This document shows, one piece after another, positions 44,913-56,530 of a stretch of 64,000 nt of DNA. The stretch is from Labyrinthula sp. Ha. Lineage: Eukaryota > Sar > Bigyra > Labyrinthulida > Labyrinthulaceae. The stretch spans positions 38,486 through 102,485 of the forward strand of contig JAALGZ010000076.1 of assembly GCA_015227615.1 (NCBI GenBank), in the 5' to 3' direction. Every line of letters starts with the position of its first letter. The first letter of the stretch is position 1. The notes below the pieces were generated by a model. The model was not told the DNA's origin. It ran no database searches and saw nothing but the letters and a program-made list of their open reading frames with translations. Position numbers and translations under genes: made by a program.

Positions 44913-45733
44913 CAAATTGTTATACTAAAGTCTGTATATTACTTGGGAGCACTATTTGGGACAAGAAGAACTGTAAAAGGTTCTAATCAGTTATTTGTCG
45001 TCATTTCCTCATTGATTTCTTGTTCATCTTGAGAATAAATGCATGTTGTTTTCTAGTGTGAGCAGATTGCGTTGAACGCCTTAGCCTGCTCTGTATATAG
45101 GAAAGTATTGAATTTTTCATTTTATCACAAGGTGACATTACCCTCGCACAGCAAACAGATGCTCTGAGATAGAAGAAACGTCGAAACCATAGACACGTTT
45201 CCAGTAAGTTCCGATAGTATTCGATAAGTTCCGATAAAGAATGCTATGCTTCCAACCAGTCAAAATTATTCAACGGATATTTTATTGAATTCCATAAAGT
45301 TCTGTCGCAGCACTGTAGATCAAAGCACAAACGGGAAATGATTTTCTTACACACGTGTAATTTAGACGCGATATTCCATTGGCTAAATTGTAGATTGGGC
45401 AAGTTCACTATGTTGACTTAAGAATCCAACGAAAAAGAATGCACGGGAAAACATGATTAAAGGAAAGTGACCTTCAAGGTTAGGTTTAGAGACGACGTGA
45501 GAGGCATGAAGTGCCTTTCACTGCTTAAGGTTAACATAAGTATTCTTTTCTTAGTTGTATGGGAAGAGAACTTGCAGCTGATGGGTATGAATTAAAACTA
45601 AATTCAGCAACTCAAAGTGGAATGAAAAAGGAAAAAAAGATCAACACTCACAGGAAAAAAGAAAAAAGAATATTTACGGGTTCGTACAAAAAGGAAAAAG
45701 AAAAAGACTGTTTGATGTAAGATAGTATTTTTC

Positions 45734-46590
45734 TACGCTGGCGTAATTTACGCCACTCTTTCAATTGTATCAATAACTTAATTTCCAAAATTAATAATAA
45801 AAAACCAACGAAACAAATAAATAAAATTTTTATTCATATTTTTCAATGCAAAAGTTACACCTTAAATTCAATCTTCAAGCTCAGTATTATATTTTGACGT
45901 CAATATATATGCTTAGATTTAATACTGCTACAAGATGATAGTTCAAGCAAGAGTTCACGACAAAGCACATTACAAAAATGTTTACTCATTTAAGAGTGGT
46001 GTTTGGGGATATGGGTAACTCAAAAAAAATGATTAAAAATATATATTTCTACATCTAATAATATTTTGTATTAGCGTTAAGCCAATTAACTTTTAAATTT
46101 TTATTTATGGAAAAAAACTAAATCTTCTCAATTTCAGTATTCAAAACTAATTTTCTTAAATTTTTAACTAAGTTAGTTAAAATTTGTATTTATTATCGTC
46201 TACACATATTTTTTTGCTTCTGTGTTGAAGCTATGGATAAAGATTTAAGCCCATCATCATCTTCATCGGGGGCTGAGCCATGGGGGTTATTTTTAAAGAC
46301 GTGGGGTGCATGAAAGGTTCCCCGCTACGATAGGGTAAAACAAGTTTGAATTTTCCTTGTTTTTTAAGTTTAACTACTTAGTTATTACTTTCTAGTGCAC
46401 TTCACTTTTCTCCACACTCTTATATTTTTTTCCAAGTATGGCCTGGGGTTCAGAGTACTGAGAATTGGGGTTTTGTTGATTAGCTACTGGTAGGTTTCAT
46501 TGAATTCCACTAGAAATCGTTACTGGTACACATCCTTGAAATCCCCATAAACTTCTTAACGGAAGAGTGGTGTAAATTACACCAAGAGTA
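45734..46590. mobile_element. MULE-like MITE
   Basis: Outer ends TACGCTGGCGTAATTTACGC (45734) and, inverted, TACTCTTGGTGTAATTTACA (46590) match each other and the ends of MULE 1; each contains its own inner palindrome around AATT. The 0.86 kb between has no transposase motif, so it would depend on a MULE transposase supplied elsewhere. No clear target duplication. Confidence 0.55.
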
Positions 46591-46932
46591 TAATAACCAG
46601 CTTCCATCGACTGTTCTTAATGTTTAACCTAGACTCCTAGAAATAGTTTTCTTTTTACTCCTACAAAGTTGTTAAGTTTGGAAATATTGTGTTTTGAATT
46701 CTTCCAATTTGTGAACTATTTTATTATATCGGTCACAACTATTTTAGGATGCTTTTATCTCTTTTTACCTAAACATAGAAATATAAAAATATTTACAAGT
46801 AGAATATAAATACAGTCACAACTAGTGTATATATTCAGTTACAGACCTTGAATTATTCACTTAAGGGAACCCAAAGCACTAAAACTTAAATACAAAAGAA
46901 ACTTTACTTTTTAATATTTCATTGTAATAACA

Positions 46933-46944
46933 GGTTAAGAGCCT
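46933..46944 (+). promoter_or_regulatory. Primer binding site of truncated copia D
   Basis: GGTTAAGAGCCT after AATAACA, an LTR-like end. One base from the GGTTAACAGCC of B and C; the complement GGCTCTTAACC would instead fit an anticodon CTT arm, so either drift or use of tRNA-Lys. Confidence 0.5.
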
Positions 46945-46962
46945 AAAAGCTAAGAGAAAAAC

Positions 46963-47232
46963 ATGAGCTCTGACAACAAATTCAACCTCCCACCGCTCAA
47001 CCTCCATGGTCACTTCCATCTTTGGGAATGGAGGTTGAGAACATATCTATCCGAACTTGGACTATGGAACTGGATTTATGAAGGAACTCCGCTGGAAGCC
47101 ATTGGTACAGAATCAGTAGCCTCCCAAAAAACGAAGTACTTGTCGTTAATCACAGCCTCGATAGGCAACGACTTGGCCATCCACCTCGTTCATCTTCAAG
47201 ACGCCCATTCAATTTACAAGAAGTTACATTAA
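46963..47232 (+). pseudogene. Copia D gag N-terminal stub
   Basis: Reads MSSDNKFNLPPLNLHGHFHL and WRLRTYLSELGLWNWIYEG, the same layout as the gag starts of A and B (start, tryptophan-rich stretch, then KTKYLSLITASIGND). It sits 18 bases after the primer site. Stops follow at once (KKLH, MF) though ESFRVRIEMTELRFQD is still gag-like to about 47330. Nothing further of this element remains: a non-LTR fragment starts at about 47357. Confidence 0.7.
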
Positions 47233-47356
47233 ATGTTCTAGGGAAACAAAGTAGCGGAAAGCTTCAGAGTAAGGATTGAGATGACAGAACTTCGATTTCA
47301 AGATAGTTGCTACTGGTTGATCAACTCATTCATTCAATTCTTGACTTCAAAAGTTT

Positions 47357-48313
47357 TCCTTTGCACAGTTCAATTCTGATTTACTACATTTACCCATTCG
47401 CAATGGTGGATTAGGGCTAATGTCTCCTTCGTTAATCTCTCAACATGGTTTCCAGGCAAGCAAAGAACTTTTTGAGCGACAAATGGAATCTGAAAATTTT
47501 CATTCTGATCTCGATGTGGATAAGCAGTCTAGTAGACTCAAAGATGCTTACAAACTAATCATGAACAATCTCTTTGATTCATTCAATGACTTTGAAAAAC
47601 TTTGTTTTGCGGAAAGCTCTACTGAAATTGGTTCTAACTGGTTGCATGCACTTCCCGTAGAAGCTTCAACTAGAATTTTAAATCCAGACTTCTGTGCATC
47701 AATTTGCTCAAGATTACTTTTTTCACCTAGCCGTAGGAATGGCTGCTCTGATGACAGAACTAACCATTTTGAGCATTGTTCATGTTTTTCTCCAGCTAAG
47801 GTTTCACGACATGAAGACATTAAAAAATGTTTAGCATATTTTTTTAAAGAAACAAACTGTGTTGTTTCACTAGAGCCATTTAGCAAGAACAACAATCGAA
47901 GAGCTGATCTTTTAGTTTCTACTAGACAAGGAAAAACTGCATTTGATGTTTCTGTTGTTTCTCTTACATCTAAAAAGAATTTTAAAACCCTTGATTCTCT
48001 GAGGGAAGCTTTGGTTTCTCTGTGTTTAAACAATGCTTCCAGAGAATCTTCAACTTTGCTTAGGTTAGCTGAAAATGTCTTAAGGAAAAGAGTGGCATCC
48101 AAGAACAGAGAAAACACTGGACTGGATTTTGGTGGTCAATTTCAACCGTTTGTTCTCTCTACTGGTGGTTTGGTCAGTAAAGAATCATCAGAACACGTCA
48201 TTAGACAAGGTAAAAAAGACCCTAGTGAGTTGTTACGTCTGAAGAATAGAATTTCCGTTAGTCTAACGGTACATCGAAGCTGGGCATTCAAGTTGTGTGG
48301 AAAAGGCTGTTAA
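47357..48313 (+). pseudogene. C-terminal part of a non-LTR retroelement: RT tail, zinc motif and restriction-like endonuclease
   Basis: Open to 48313; the frame extends upstream of the ATG at 47420. Reads LLHLPIRNGGLGL, the end signature of many non-LTR RTs, GSNWLHALPV and FCASICSRLLF, then a Cys/His cluster (NGCSDDRTNHFEHCSC), SRHEDIKKCLAYFF, and a PD-(D/E)XK-like core NNRRADLLVSTRQGKTAFDVSVV. That order is the C-terminus of retroelements with a restriction-like endonuclease, which nick the target for priming. The RT palm is absent, so it is a 5'-truncated copy as is common for such elements. The last 200 bases have no assigned role. Confidence 0.6.
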
Positions 48314-48613
48314 GAAGAAAACAATCAAAGAAGGACGAAAGAAAGAATAATTTGTGCACTGTTTCAAGAGAAAGAGAGAAAAGAAACTTCTGTAACATAA
48401 TTAAAAGTGTGATAAGAATTTTAACCTTAAGGAGCTGAATTACCCTAACCCTTAAACATACTACTTAAGCCTACTACATTCATCACACTAGTTTAACAAT
48501 ATACGCACACTAACAAGAATTATCTTCACTCACAAATATTCACATTTGAAGCATCTGAAGTCCTTTCAAAATTCCCAAGTCAAGTTGCTTAAATTTTAAT
48601 GTTTTGTAGAAAC

Positions 48614-48874
48614 TTAGTCTTCTATATTTCCATCCTCACTTTCTGATGTTTCTGGAATTCCCAATGTATGTCTAAGTTCAATGTACTCTAGTACCTCTTC
48701 TAGATCATTAGCACGTTTTCTCATCTTTCTAATAATAGCCCTTAGCTTTTGTCTCTCAGCATAATTCATATGGTGCACTTCATACCTCATCAAATCTCTC
48801 AGACACAAGAGACCATTAATCTGACTAGCACTTTCTCGTCTGAATGGTTTTCTTCTAATGTTAGGTCTTGGCAT
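48614..48874 (-). CDS. Small 86-aa hypothetical protein
   Basis: ATG-initiated frame MPRPNIRRKPFRRESASQIN, with a basic start, a predicted helix (ERQKLRAIIRKMRKRANDLE) and an acidic end (SESEDGNIED). I do not recognise it. It lies between the non-LTR fragment and the Ulp1-like frame, with about 300 bases of motif-free sequence on its right-hand strand partner side. It could belong to the same mobile element as the protease on the same strand, or be chance. Confidence 0.3.
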   Translation of the reverse strand: MPRPNIRRKPFRRESASQINGLLCLRDLMRYEVHHMNYAERQKLRAIIRKMRKRANDLEEVLEYIELRHTLGIPETSESEDGNIED

Positions 48875-49254
48875 GCTTATATTTATATTTTGTTTTGTTT
48901 AGATTTGGTTTGCTTTAAAGAAAGTTCTTCACAAATAATAACGTTTTGAAACATACACCTTTGCAATTGTTATGTTTCATCTCTATGACCACCGACTTCT
49001 AGCCAATTAGCAGTTTTGACCCTGGGTCGGTTGAGGTGAAAGAGTTCCAGTTTATAGGTCAGGAAAGTTCTTGGCACGAAATACAGTCACTTTTAGACCC
49101 TTATGAAGAAAACTCGCTGTATTTTAGAACGTTGGTTACCAACCAAAAAGCGGAGGTTGTGAAGGACGGGAAATACAGGAAGACGTTGGAAAACGACTCC
49201 GATTGGGCGAACAGGAACAGAAGAATAAATGGCGAAGAAGGAAAAATAGACTAA

Positions 49255-49782
49255 GAAAATAGAATAAATGGTTGAGAAGTTGGTCAGGTTATCGGGGAAA
49301 TAAATGAATGGATAATATAGTTGAGTTACTTTTTGAGAATAATAAGCAGATTTAATTGAAGAAAATAAAAGTAGTTAAGAAGTAAAGAAGTATTACATTG
49401 GAAAACAGCTTCAGTTGAATCACAAAGCAGAAAATAAAACAAGTAGTAGTCATTCACGAAAATCCCATACACGGTTAAAAGCAGCTTCCTTCATTTAGGA
49501 CTAGTAACCATAAAGTACATTCTCGAAATATCTCAGTTTATTACAGTTTAAGACATTTTAGAGCACATTAGCTCAACGACCCAATTAAGTACTTTCTTCC
49601 TTAGTAGTCTCTCCCTCAGTTAAATAAATCACTTCATCTCCTTCTTCAACTGATTCATCATCATTAATGTCTACTTGAACATCACTTACCTCATCCAAAT
49701 GCTTAGCAATGGTGGCATCAGCAGAGACACTAAGTTGAACAGTTCTTGGTCTAACAACTTGAAAACGTTCTTCAGCTCTCCA
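49255..49782. other. Gene-free stretch
   Basis: AT-rich; only short frames. No motif recognised. Confidence 0.5.
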
Positions 49783-51342
49783 TTAAAAAGGCATCTCTCT
49801 CATCTGGTTCACGACACTCAATCCTACTTTTCTAATGCCTGCTTTGAACACAACCTTCATGAACTGGAGTGCATGAACCAATGCAAACACTCCACAGTTC
49901 ACACCATCTGCTTGTTCATGAAAAGGCTTCACTGTAAGATTCCATCCAGCATCCACATTGGCATCTTTAAGAACAAGAAAGTGATGCCAGGGCTGACCAA
50001 CCTTAACTGCAAGCTCATTAAGCTCTTCTCTACCTCCCATTGAATCGTAAATTGTAACAAGCTTTCCACGAGTTCCACCTAAGTGAACTGCAATGATGAC
50101 GAAGTGGTTTCTTACATGTAGCACTGAACCAATGGCGTTCACCTTCTTCGAAGGATGTAACCAAAACTCCATGAAGTAACTCATCGCTTCAGTAGAATCA
50201 ACAAGCCACTGAGCATCATCTTCATTACCAATGCTGGCCCAGATTCTCTCGTAGCTTAAGCCATGTAAGACAATTCTTTTTCCTGTAGAAATCCACCCGT
50301 ACCAACTTCCAAACTGGTGACTCAGAAAGTCAATCACATCAGTGTTTTCTAGTCTTAGATCCACCTGAACTGCGTTTATTACGACGTTGTCTTCCACAAC
50401 AGCAGTTGCTTCTAGAGAAGTTCAAATGTCTTGAGGCCTTCTTTCTTCATCATCAGAGTCAACTAACAAATTTAAAGAGCCATCAGGTCCACTCTCTAAG
50501 TAATTGAGAAGGTAAGTCTTAACTCGTTCCATTAATGCGAATCTGTCATAAGCTAAACCAAGACCTGTACGCATGAAAACAATGTAATTGTCGCGTAGCA
50601 CAGATCTCTTACTGGCAAAGTGAAAGCCAATTCCAATCTGAAGAAGTGATTTGTAAAGTTCTGCTGATTTTTCAAGATCAATTTCAAACATGGCAAACCT
50701 TTCAGCTTCAATGAGACGTAGAGCCATCTTCTTCATTGAATTAACACAAGTGTGGGTAGGATTTTTTACAGAAAATTCCCCTCTGAGGTAAGGTTTGATG
50801 ATTTTTTGTTAATTAGAAATAACTTCAAAACAATTTTCCAAATCAAATTTTTCTTTCGTGTAAGCTCCAGTTTTTCTTACAGCAACTTTAGTGTTTTTTC
50901 TGCCTCCCATCGGGTAGAGACCACTCAACTGGTTGTAGTGTCCACCGTAAAATTTAATCTTCTTCACAAAATCTGTGGCATTACCCATGAACATTGGGAT
51001 GTAGACGCCTCTTTCAGAAAGTGTTACTGGAACACAATTCTTCGGCAACAAGTTATAGGTTTGAAAAGTCTTAACATCAAATCTTCTACGCAATGGGTTG
51101 TAAAAAAATGCGTCACCATCAAATGCAACAGTAAATTTAGTAAAAGATGGTGAAAGAACATCAAACTCTAGACCTAGGTCAACTTGAAGGTAATCATTTT
51201 CGAAAGTTCGTCTTTCTGGCCAAAACAGATTGCTTAAGGATTTCATCCCAAACTTTTTCAAAGCTGTTTTCGTGAAGTTTGCAACATCTATAGTCTTAAG
51301 GAAATCGGGCATTAAAAATCTCACCGATACGTTCCATGGCAT
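49783..51342 (-). pseudogene. Ulp1/C48-type cysteine protease frame with two in-frame stops
   Basis: One minus-strand frame runs from MPWNVSVRFLMPDFL at 51342 to 49783, interrupted only by TAA (50809-50811) and TGA (50422-50424). The last third is a C48 (Ulp1/adenain-like) protease: NHFVIIAVHLGG with the catalytic His, LVTIYDSMGG with the Asp, and EQADGVNCGVFALVHALQF with Gln and the nucleophilic Cys. The first two thirds have no domain I recognise (FYGGHYNQLSGLYPMGG; ESGPDGSLNLLVDSDDEE). Such proteases remove SUMO-like modifiers, and are also carried by MULE-type transposons and Mavericks; MULE 3 lies 0.6 kb to the right on the same strand, but membership is not shown. The frame seems to run upstream past a TAG near 51351. 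Confidence 0.65.
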
Positions 51343-51924
51343 TACTCTCTAAGGGTTTGATTGGTTCTTTTGTAAAAATTCTTTTCTTCTACTTTGACGT
51401 AAAACTGCAATGAAATCATCTACTTAAGCAATTTGATTATACAGGTACGGTTTGATCATAAGCTAGGACCAAACTTTGTCACCAGTACAAAATCTTCCTC
51501 CTTTTTTCGCAGCATGCAAGTTTAAAGTAGGTAAATGGGAGTTGAACCTTTACTTAAATTGACGAATAGAAAAAACGGCTGTAACAGAATCGTTGTCAAA
51601 ATCTTGTTTTAAAGTTAGTTGAAAAGGTTCTACTCTAGTCCAGTTGTTTGAAGATAATATATGTAGGAACCCAGTTTTACTAATTATGTGAATTCGTTTA
51701 TTTGCTGTTGTTTTCACTTATTCCTTAGTTCACAAGTATTCAAGGTTGTGTTTGCTTTCCTATTTATCTCACTATCCAATTCTATATTTCGAACTTCCTT
51801 TTCGTATATTCTATCTGGTACGTTACAGTCAACTTATGTGTTCCAACTGTTCTAACTATATATATTCAGTACAGAAATGATTATATTCTTTGTGTTGCTC
51901 GATGAGGAAACTTTCAAAATTCTT
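51343..51924. other. Gene-free stretch
   Basis: Apart from a possible minus-strand extension of the protease frame to about 51420, nothing recognisable. Confidence 0.45.
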
Positions 51925-53176
51925 TAGTTTGACTCCGACAAATGCTTTTTTTAGCTTTCTCTAGAGGCTTTAAATATTTTTGCTGAGCAGCTTCTGTAAA
52001 CTCTTCGCATATCTCTTTAAAAGAATTGTCTAAAGCTCTAAGATTTGGAAAGGAATCTGTAATAATTTCAGCTAATTCTTCCATAAATTCAACTAAATCT
52101 GATCCTAAAGATCTTTAGCTGCTTCAGAAAAGGTTACTGCAAGATGTTTTAAGCAACGAATGTGCTTAGTTCCACAACTTTTAGCTACTTAACCCAGTGC
52201 AGGACTACCATCTGTAATCATCACCTTAGGTTTGTTATGATTAAGCTCTTGTAGCCCACGTTTTACATCGTTTCAGTTCTCATTTTCCGACATCGTGCAC
52301 TCAAAATTTATTTTTCTAAGAAAAAATCAACTTTTACAGGGAACATAGCAACAAGATGATATCTTGTGAGTTCATGTGTACTGTCGATTTGAATAGAACC
52401 ATTGTAAAGTTCAGCTAATTTCAATTAAAGAGCCTCTTGAAACGTAACTCCATTTAAAATTGAACCATGATTGAAGTGTAAATTGAAGGAACCGCTTCTT
52501 ACAACACATTCTTGTCCACAATTCATCAATTTTACTAGATATGTGTCTTCTGAATTTGATATTTTTTCTTTAGCTTTCTTCATTTCACGTTTAATTAGCT
52601 CTTTTGAGAATAAAATTCCAGGAAATGCGCGATAAAAGGCCACCATATCAGCTGAAAGGCTCGTTTGAGCAACTCCTAATGTTGTAACAAATGTTAATTC
52701 TTCTGCACTTAACTGTTGAACATATTTTTTCACATTTCCTACCGCTTTAACTTTATCATCTGTGTGATTTGGTTGAATTACGTTAAAAAAATAGAGCATT
52801 TTGGTAGAATCAAAGTTAATATTTACTCGAAATTCGCAGTTTTTGGAAGATCTGCATTCTATAACACAGCGTTTCAATTTTTTGAATCCATTCCAAATTC
52901 TACCTTACTCAACTCAGCTGAAAAGCACGAAGATGTCCTTCTCCTCCACTTGAAGCGACCACTTGCAACGGTTGAGAGCTGCAAAAACATCTTGTCTTCA
53001 CTGGGAGCCTGGAAATTCTCCAATCGTTCGACTTCTGTCATTGTTTGCTGGTGTTTAAGGTCTTTTTGCAAAGTTGGGACGTCCTTCGAAATCAGAACAC
53101 TTTTTTGCATTTTTTCCTTTTTTGTTTTTTCTGATTTTGGGTCAAATGGCCCACTTTTCAACCCTGCTACCTCCAA
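51925..53176 (-). pseudogene. MULE transposase 3 (frameshifted)
   Basis: Minus strand from 53176. An N-terminal piece ends FKWRRRTSSCFSAELSKVEF, then after a slip RCVIECRSSKNCEFRVNINF (DNA-binding segment), YVQQLSAEELTFVTTLGVAQ, FPGILFSKELIKREMKKAKE and NGVTFQEAL (to 52425). Past further slips the catalytic region is legible near 52390-52140, with a Thr-His after the first Asp, ITDGSPAL for the second Asp, and RCLKHLAVTFSEAAKDL. The same blocks in the same order occur in MULE 1. Near 53310 an AATT-centred palindrome (GTGTAAATTACAC) may be its terminal repeat. Confidence 0.72.
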
Positions 53177-54062
53177 AATTTCGTAAAGTATGATTTTTGG
53201 TTATATGGTCCAAATTTGAAATCATGAAATATCGAATGCAATTAATGCCTTAATTTTACCTATGCCGTAAATGGTCATTCTCACTAAAATTCCACCAATC
53301 ACATGCTGAGTGTAAATTACACGCGTGTCCAAAAGGTGGATTCCAGGTAAATATAATAACAATGCTTACTTAAGTGCAGCATTTGTACATTAGAAAGTAA
53401 GACTTGCAAGTTTTCATTTTTATGTAGCAGGAAGATGGACCTAGAGTAAGGCCAAGAGTTATGTTGTGGCTTCTTGGGGTTCTGGTTTTTAATAATCTTG
53501 TTTTAGTTTACTTTGTTTTCAAGAAACTTCTGGAAAGCAGTACCACTTGGGACAAAGAAAGCTGTAAAATGTTCTAATCATATATTCGTCGTCATTTCCT
53601 CGCTGATTTCATGTTTATCTTGAGAATTTATGTATGTTGTTTTCTAGTGTGAACAGATTGCGTTGAACGCCTCAACCCGCTCTGTATATGCGAGTATTGA
53701 ATTTTTCATTTTATCACAGGGTGACATTACCCTCGCACACCAAACAGATTCCCTGAGGTCGAAGAAACGTGGAAACCTAAGACACATTTCCAGTAAGTTC
53801 TGATAGGCTTCGATAAGTTCCGATAAGGAATGTTATGCTTACAACCAGTCAAAATTATTGATCGGATATTTTACCGAATTCCATACAGTTCTGTCACAAC
53901 ATTACAGATCATAACACAAACGGGAAATAATTTTCTGACATACGTGAAATTTACACGTAGATCGGTTTAGAATTCTTATGCGTCAAACCGTAAACCTGGG
54001 TACCCTTGAATAACTGATAAGAATTAATTCTTATCATCTTTTCTTTGTGTTGAAGTTATTAG

Positions 54063-54832
54063 TCACCCGTCGACTGATAAAATACTAAGCTCTTTTGCAG
54101 CATAGCGTAATGCAACTTTTATAAATTCTATGCTATTTTGGGCAAAATTATCTAATTTTTGATTTGCTGTTTCCCAAAATGGCAAAAGATCATGTTTTCC
54201 AATGTATTTCATAAGATATTCCATTAAAGCTAAATCTGGTTTTCTCTTATCTAAAATAGTTTCGTCATTTTCTTTTTGCAAAGAAACTAGATTAAATCTA
54301 TCAAAACTATGATATGTTGAAGTTGGTTTTTCAATGGAACAGTCTGTAGCTGTAGAGTGGTATTCATTATGACTATCCCAGTCTTGCGCTCCTTTATAGT
54401 AGACCATTTGAAGTATAATGGGGTACGAGTTTTCTTCATTTGGCTGTTTTTTGGGATTTTCTGTAATTACAACTTTATATTTCATCATTTTTAGTAGCAT
54501 TTTTTATGTCTACTGCTTTGATGCTCAATGTGCAAAATATGAAAAGATCTTGTTTCAAACTGCAGCAAAATGTCGGCTCTAGTATCTCCTACCAGTTCAG
54601 CTGGAACATTTTCTGTTGTAATAATATAAAGATTGTCGGACGAAAGATTTTCTGTATTCATATAATTTTTAACTTCCCTAGGAAGATGTTTGTCCAAAAT
54701 TCTCTCCTTCTTTGTTTATTTTCCAAACTTTATTTAAAGAATCTACCATGTTTTGCATTGTTATAAGTAGCAACAAATCTACTATATTTGTCTTCTTTCC
54801 TCGATTTTCACGTTTTTGGCATATGTTAATAT
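54063..54832 (-). pseudogene. Rpn/YhgA-like nuclease relic, copy 3
   Basis: Same start (MPKT then TGA) and early slip as the other copies, plus an extra slip near 54495 (MLLKMMKYKVVITENPKKQ in a new frame). The nuclease core TRADILLQFETRSFHILHIEHQ is legible. The C-terminal half has diverged by several percent from copies 1 and 2 (EKPTSTYHSFDRFNLVSLQ), so this tandem lineage separated before the 7.6/41.5-kb duplication. Confidence 0.8.
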
Positions 54833-54918
54833 TTTGGTTAAGATACTACATTACTGCATATTTTGTAGAACCTACACTAAGCTGTAAAGCGTCAATTATA
54901 AATGAACTAAACTAATAT

Positions 54919-56017
54919 TGGCTTTGTTGCATTAACAGCATTTTTACTATATTGCCCCTTACCCCAAAATATTGGTTTAAGCAATAAGCATAGATTTAGG
55001 TCTGCAAATTTCAAACATTTTTTCCAACAATTGACACTTGACGGTCATTTCATTTTTCATGTTATCTTTATTCCTTTATAGAAATTTACCACCAAAAGAA
55101 TTCTTAATTCTGAAGAAAGTGTTTTCTACAGATTCTGTTGTACCATATTCATTCTTATTCCTCCATGCGTGATGATCTTTGTTTTGTTGATATGTAGCAC
55201 TAAGCTGACGTTCGGTTTCTTACCTTTTGAGTGGTTAGATTATTTTCTGGACGAATTGTTGGCTTAATGCCCTTTTTACGTAACATCCTGTACATATTTT
55301 CTCCATCATACCCTGGATCACCAAGTAGTTCTTTAGTTTTGACATTTTTGGTCAGATCTTTCACCTGTGCTCTATCATCTTTCTTATGATCAGTAGTGGA
55401 ATTGGCAACAATCTTACCATTGTTACCAACGACTGTAGGAAATTTTTTCCATATTCTACGTACATATTGAAGACTATGTTTATTTTCTAACAACTCATTA
55501 CCTGATTAGATTTGAGTCCCGGTGGCATCAATAGATATGTGGTTAAATTCCTTATCTGAATCACCAAGTAAAGATCTAAGATCTAAACTCTTACCACGTC
55601 TACTTAAAGTGGTGTAATCTGGATAAGTAATTTGTAAACCTGATATCTCAAAAATCCAATTAATGAATCCTTGGCGTTACCTTAGCTTGAGTTTAAACAA
55701 ATATCTAATTTGCAAACAAACAAGAATAGCTTGATCACAATATTTTCTTTGACCTCCACGTTTTTTACCGTTGTTATTTTGTTCATGCCAATTCTCTCCT
55801 AAATTTTTTGAGACTACAAAATCTACACAACCTTTCTTACGCAAAATATTATTTTATTCAGGCCAATTGATGATTTTAAATTTAGAGTGTTTTCTGGAAT
55901 TACTAAATGGTTTTTTCTTTGGAGTGTGTATGTGTTATCTGAGCCAAATGGATATGCCAGCAGCATACGAACTTACATGATTTTTTGCATAGCTCAAATA
56001 TTCATGCAACAAAGCCA
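54919..56017 (-). mobile_element. IS5/IS903-like insertion sequence relic, copy 3
   Basis: Ends TGGCTTTGTTGCAT (54919) and ATGCAACAAAGCCA (56017). Transposase fragment at 55493-55200 (TTDHKKDDRAQVKDLTKN, LLGDPGYDGENMYR) almost matches copy 2. It shares the stops of the other copies. Confidence 0.83.
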
Positions 56018-56358
56018 CAAATTATTATACTAAAGTCTGAATATTGCTTGGGAACACCATTTGGGACAAAAAGAACTGTAAAAGGTTTTGGTCAGTTATT
56101 CATGGTCATTTCCCATTGATTTCATGTTTATCTTGAGAATTTATGTATGTTGTTTTCTAGTGTGAACAGATTGCGTTGAACGCCTCAACCCGCTCTGTAT
56201 ATGCGAGTGTTGAATTTTTCATTTTATCACAGGGTGACATTACCCTCGCACACCAAACAGATTCCCTGAGGTCGAAGAAACGTGGAAACCTAAGACACAT
56301 TTCCAGTAAGTTCTGATAGGCTTCGATAAGTTCCGATAAGGAATGTTATGCTTACAAC

Positions 56359-56530
56359 TAGGGATGTTATTTGATATATTGATAATTTATCAATAAAAAA
56401 TTTCCCAATATTTTTCTTATTGATTGATTCTGATAATTTCCAAATTATTTTGATTGATTATTGATTATCATTGATAATCAATAATAAACTGGGCCACATG
56501 GCCAAAATCAATTGATTTATTGATACGTTT
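56359..56530. repeat. Left hAT end with subterminal TTGATAATCA-type motifs
   Basis: Dense array of ATTGATAAT / ATTATCAAT motifs in both orientations; the mirrored array is at 63425-63580. Probably transposase binding sites, by analogy with other hAT elements. Confidence 0.7.

Larger units (their letters stand above)
53838..56350. repeat. 2.5-kb tandem repeat unit (Rpn plus IS)
   Basis: CTTACAACCAGTCAAAATTA at 53838 recurs at the next unit, which begins at 56351 (2513 bp later) and continues at 63581 after the hAT insertion. Each unit holds an Rpn relic and an IS relic in the same order and orientation, and a perfect 20-bp palindrome GATAAGAATTAATTCTTATC (54016-54035; again 63759-63778). The sequence left of 53838 back to about 53540 also matches the end of the unit. 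Confidence 0.85.

Noticed and set aside
50765-50815. A short intron removing the TAA at 50809 from the Ulp1-like frame
   Set aside because: The only GT donor is phase 0 and neither nearby AG acceptor restores the frame, whereas the sequence reads straight through in one frame apart from the stop.
52874-53176. Independent 100-residue gene on the minus strand
   Set aside because: Its end (FKWRRRTSSCFSAELSKVEF) aligns with the N-terminus of the MULE transposases, so it is part of MULE 3 before a frame slip.
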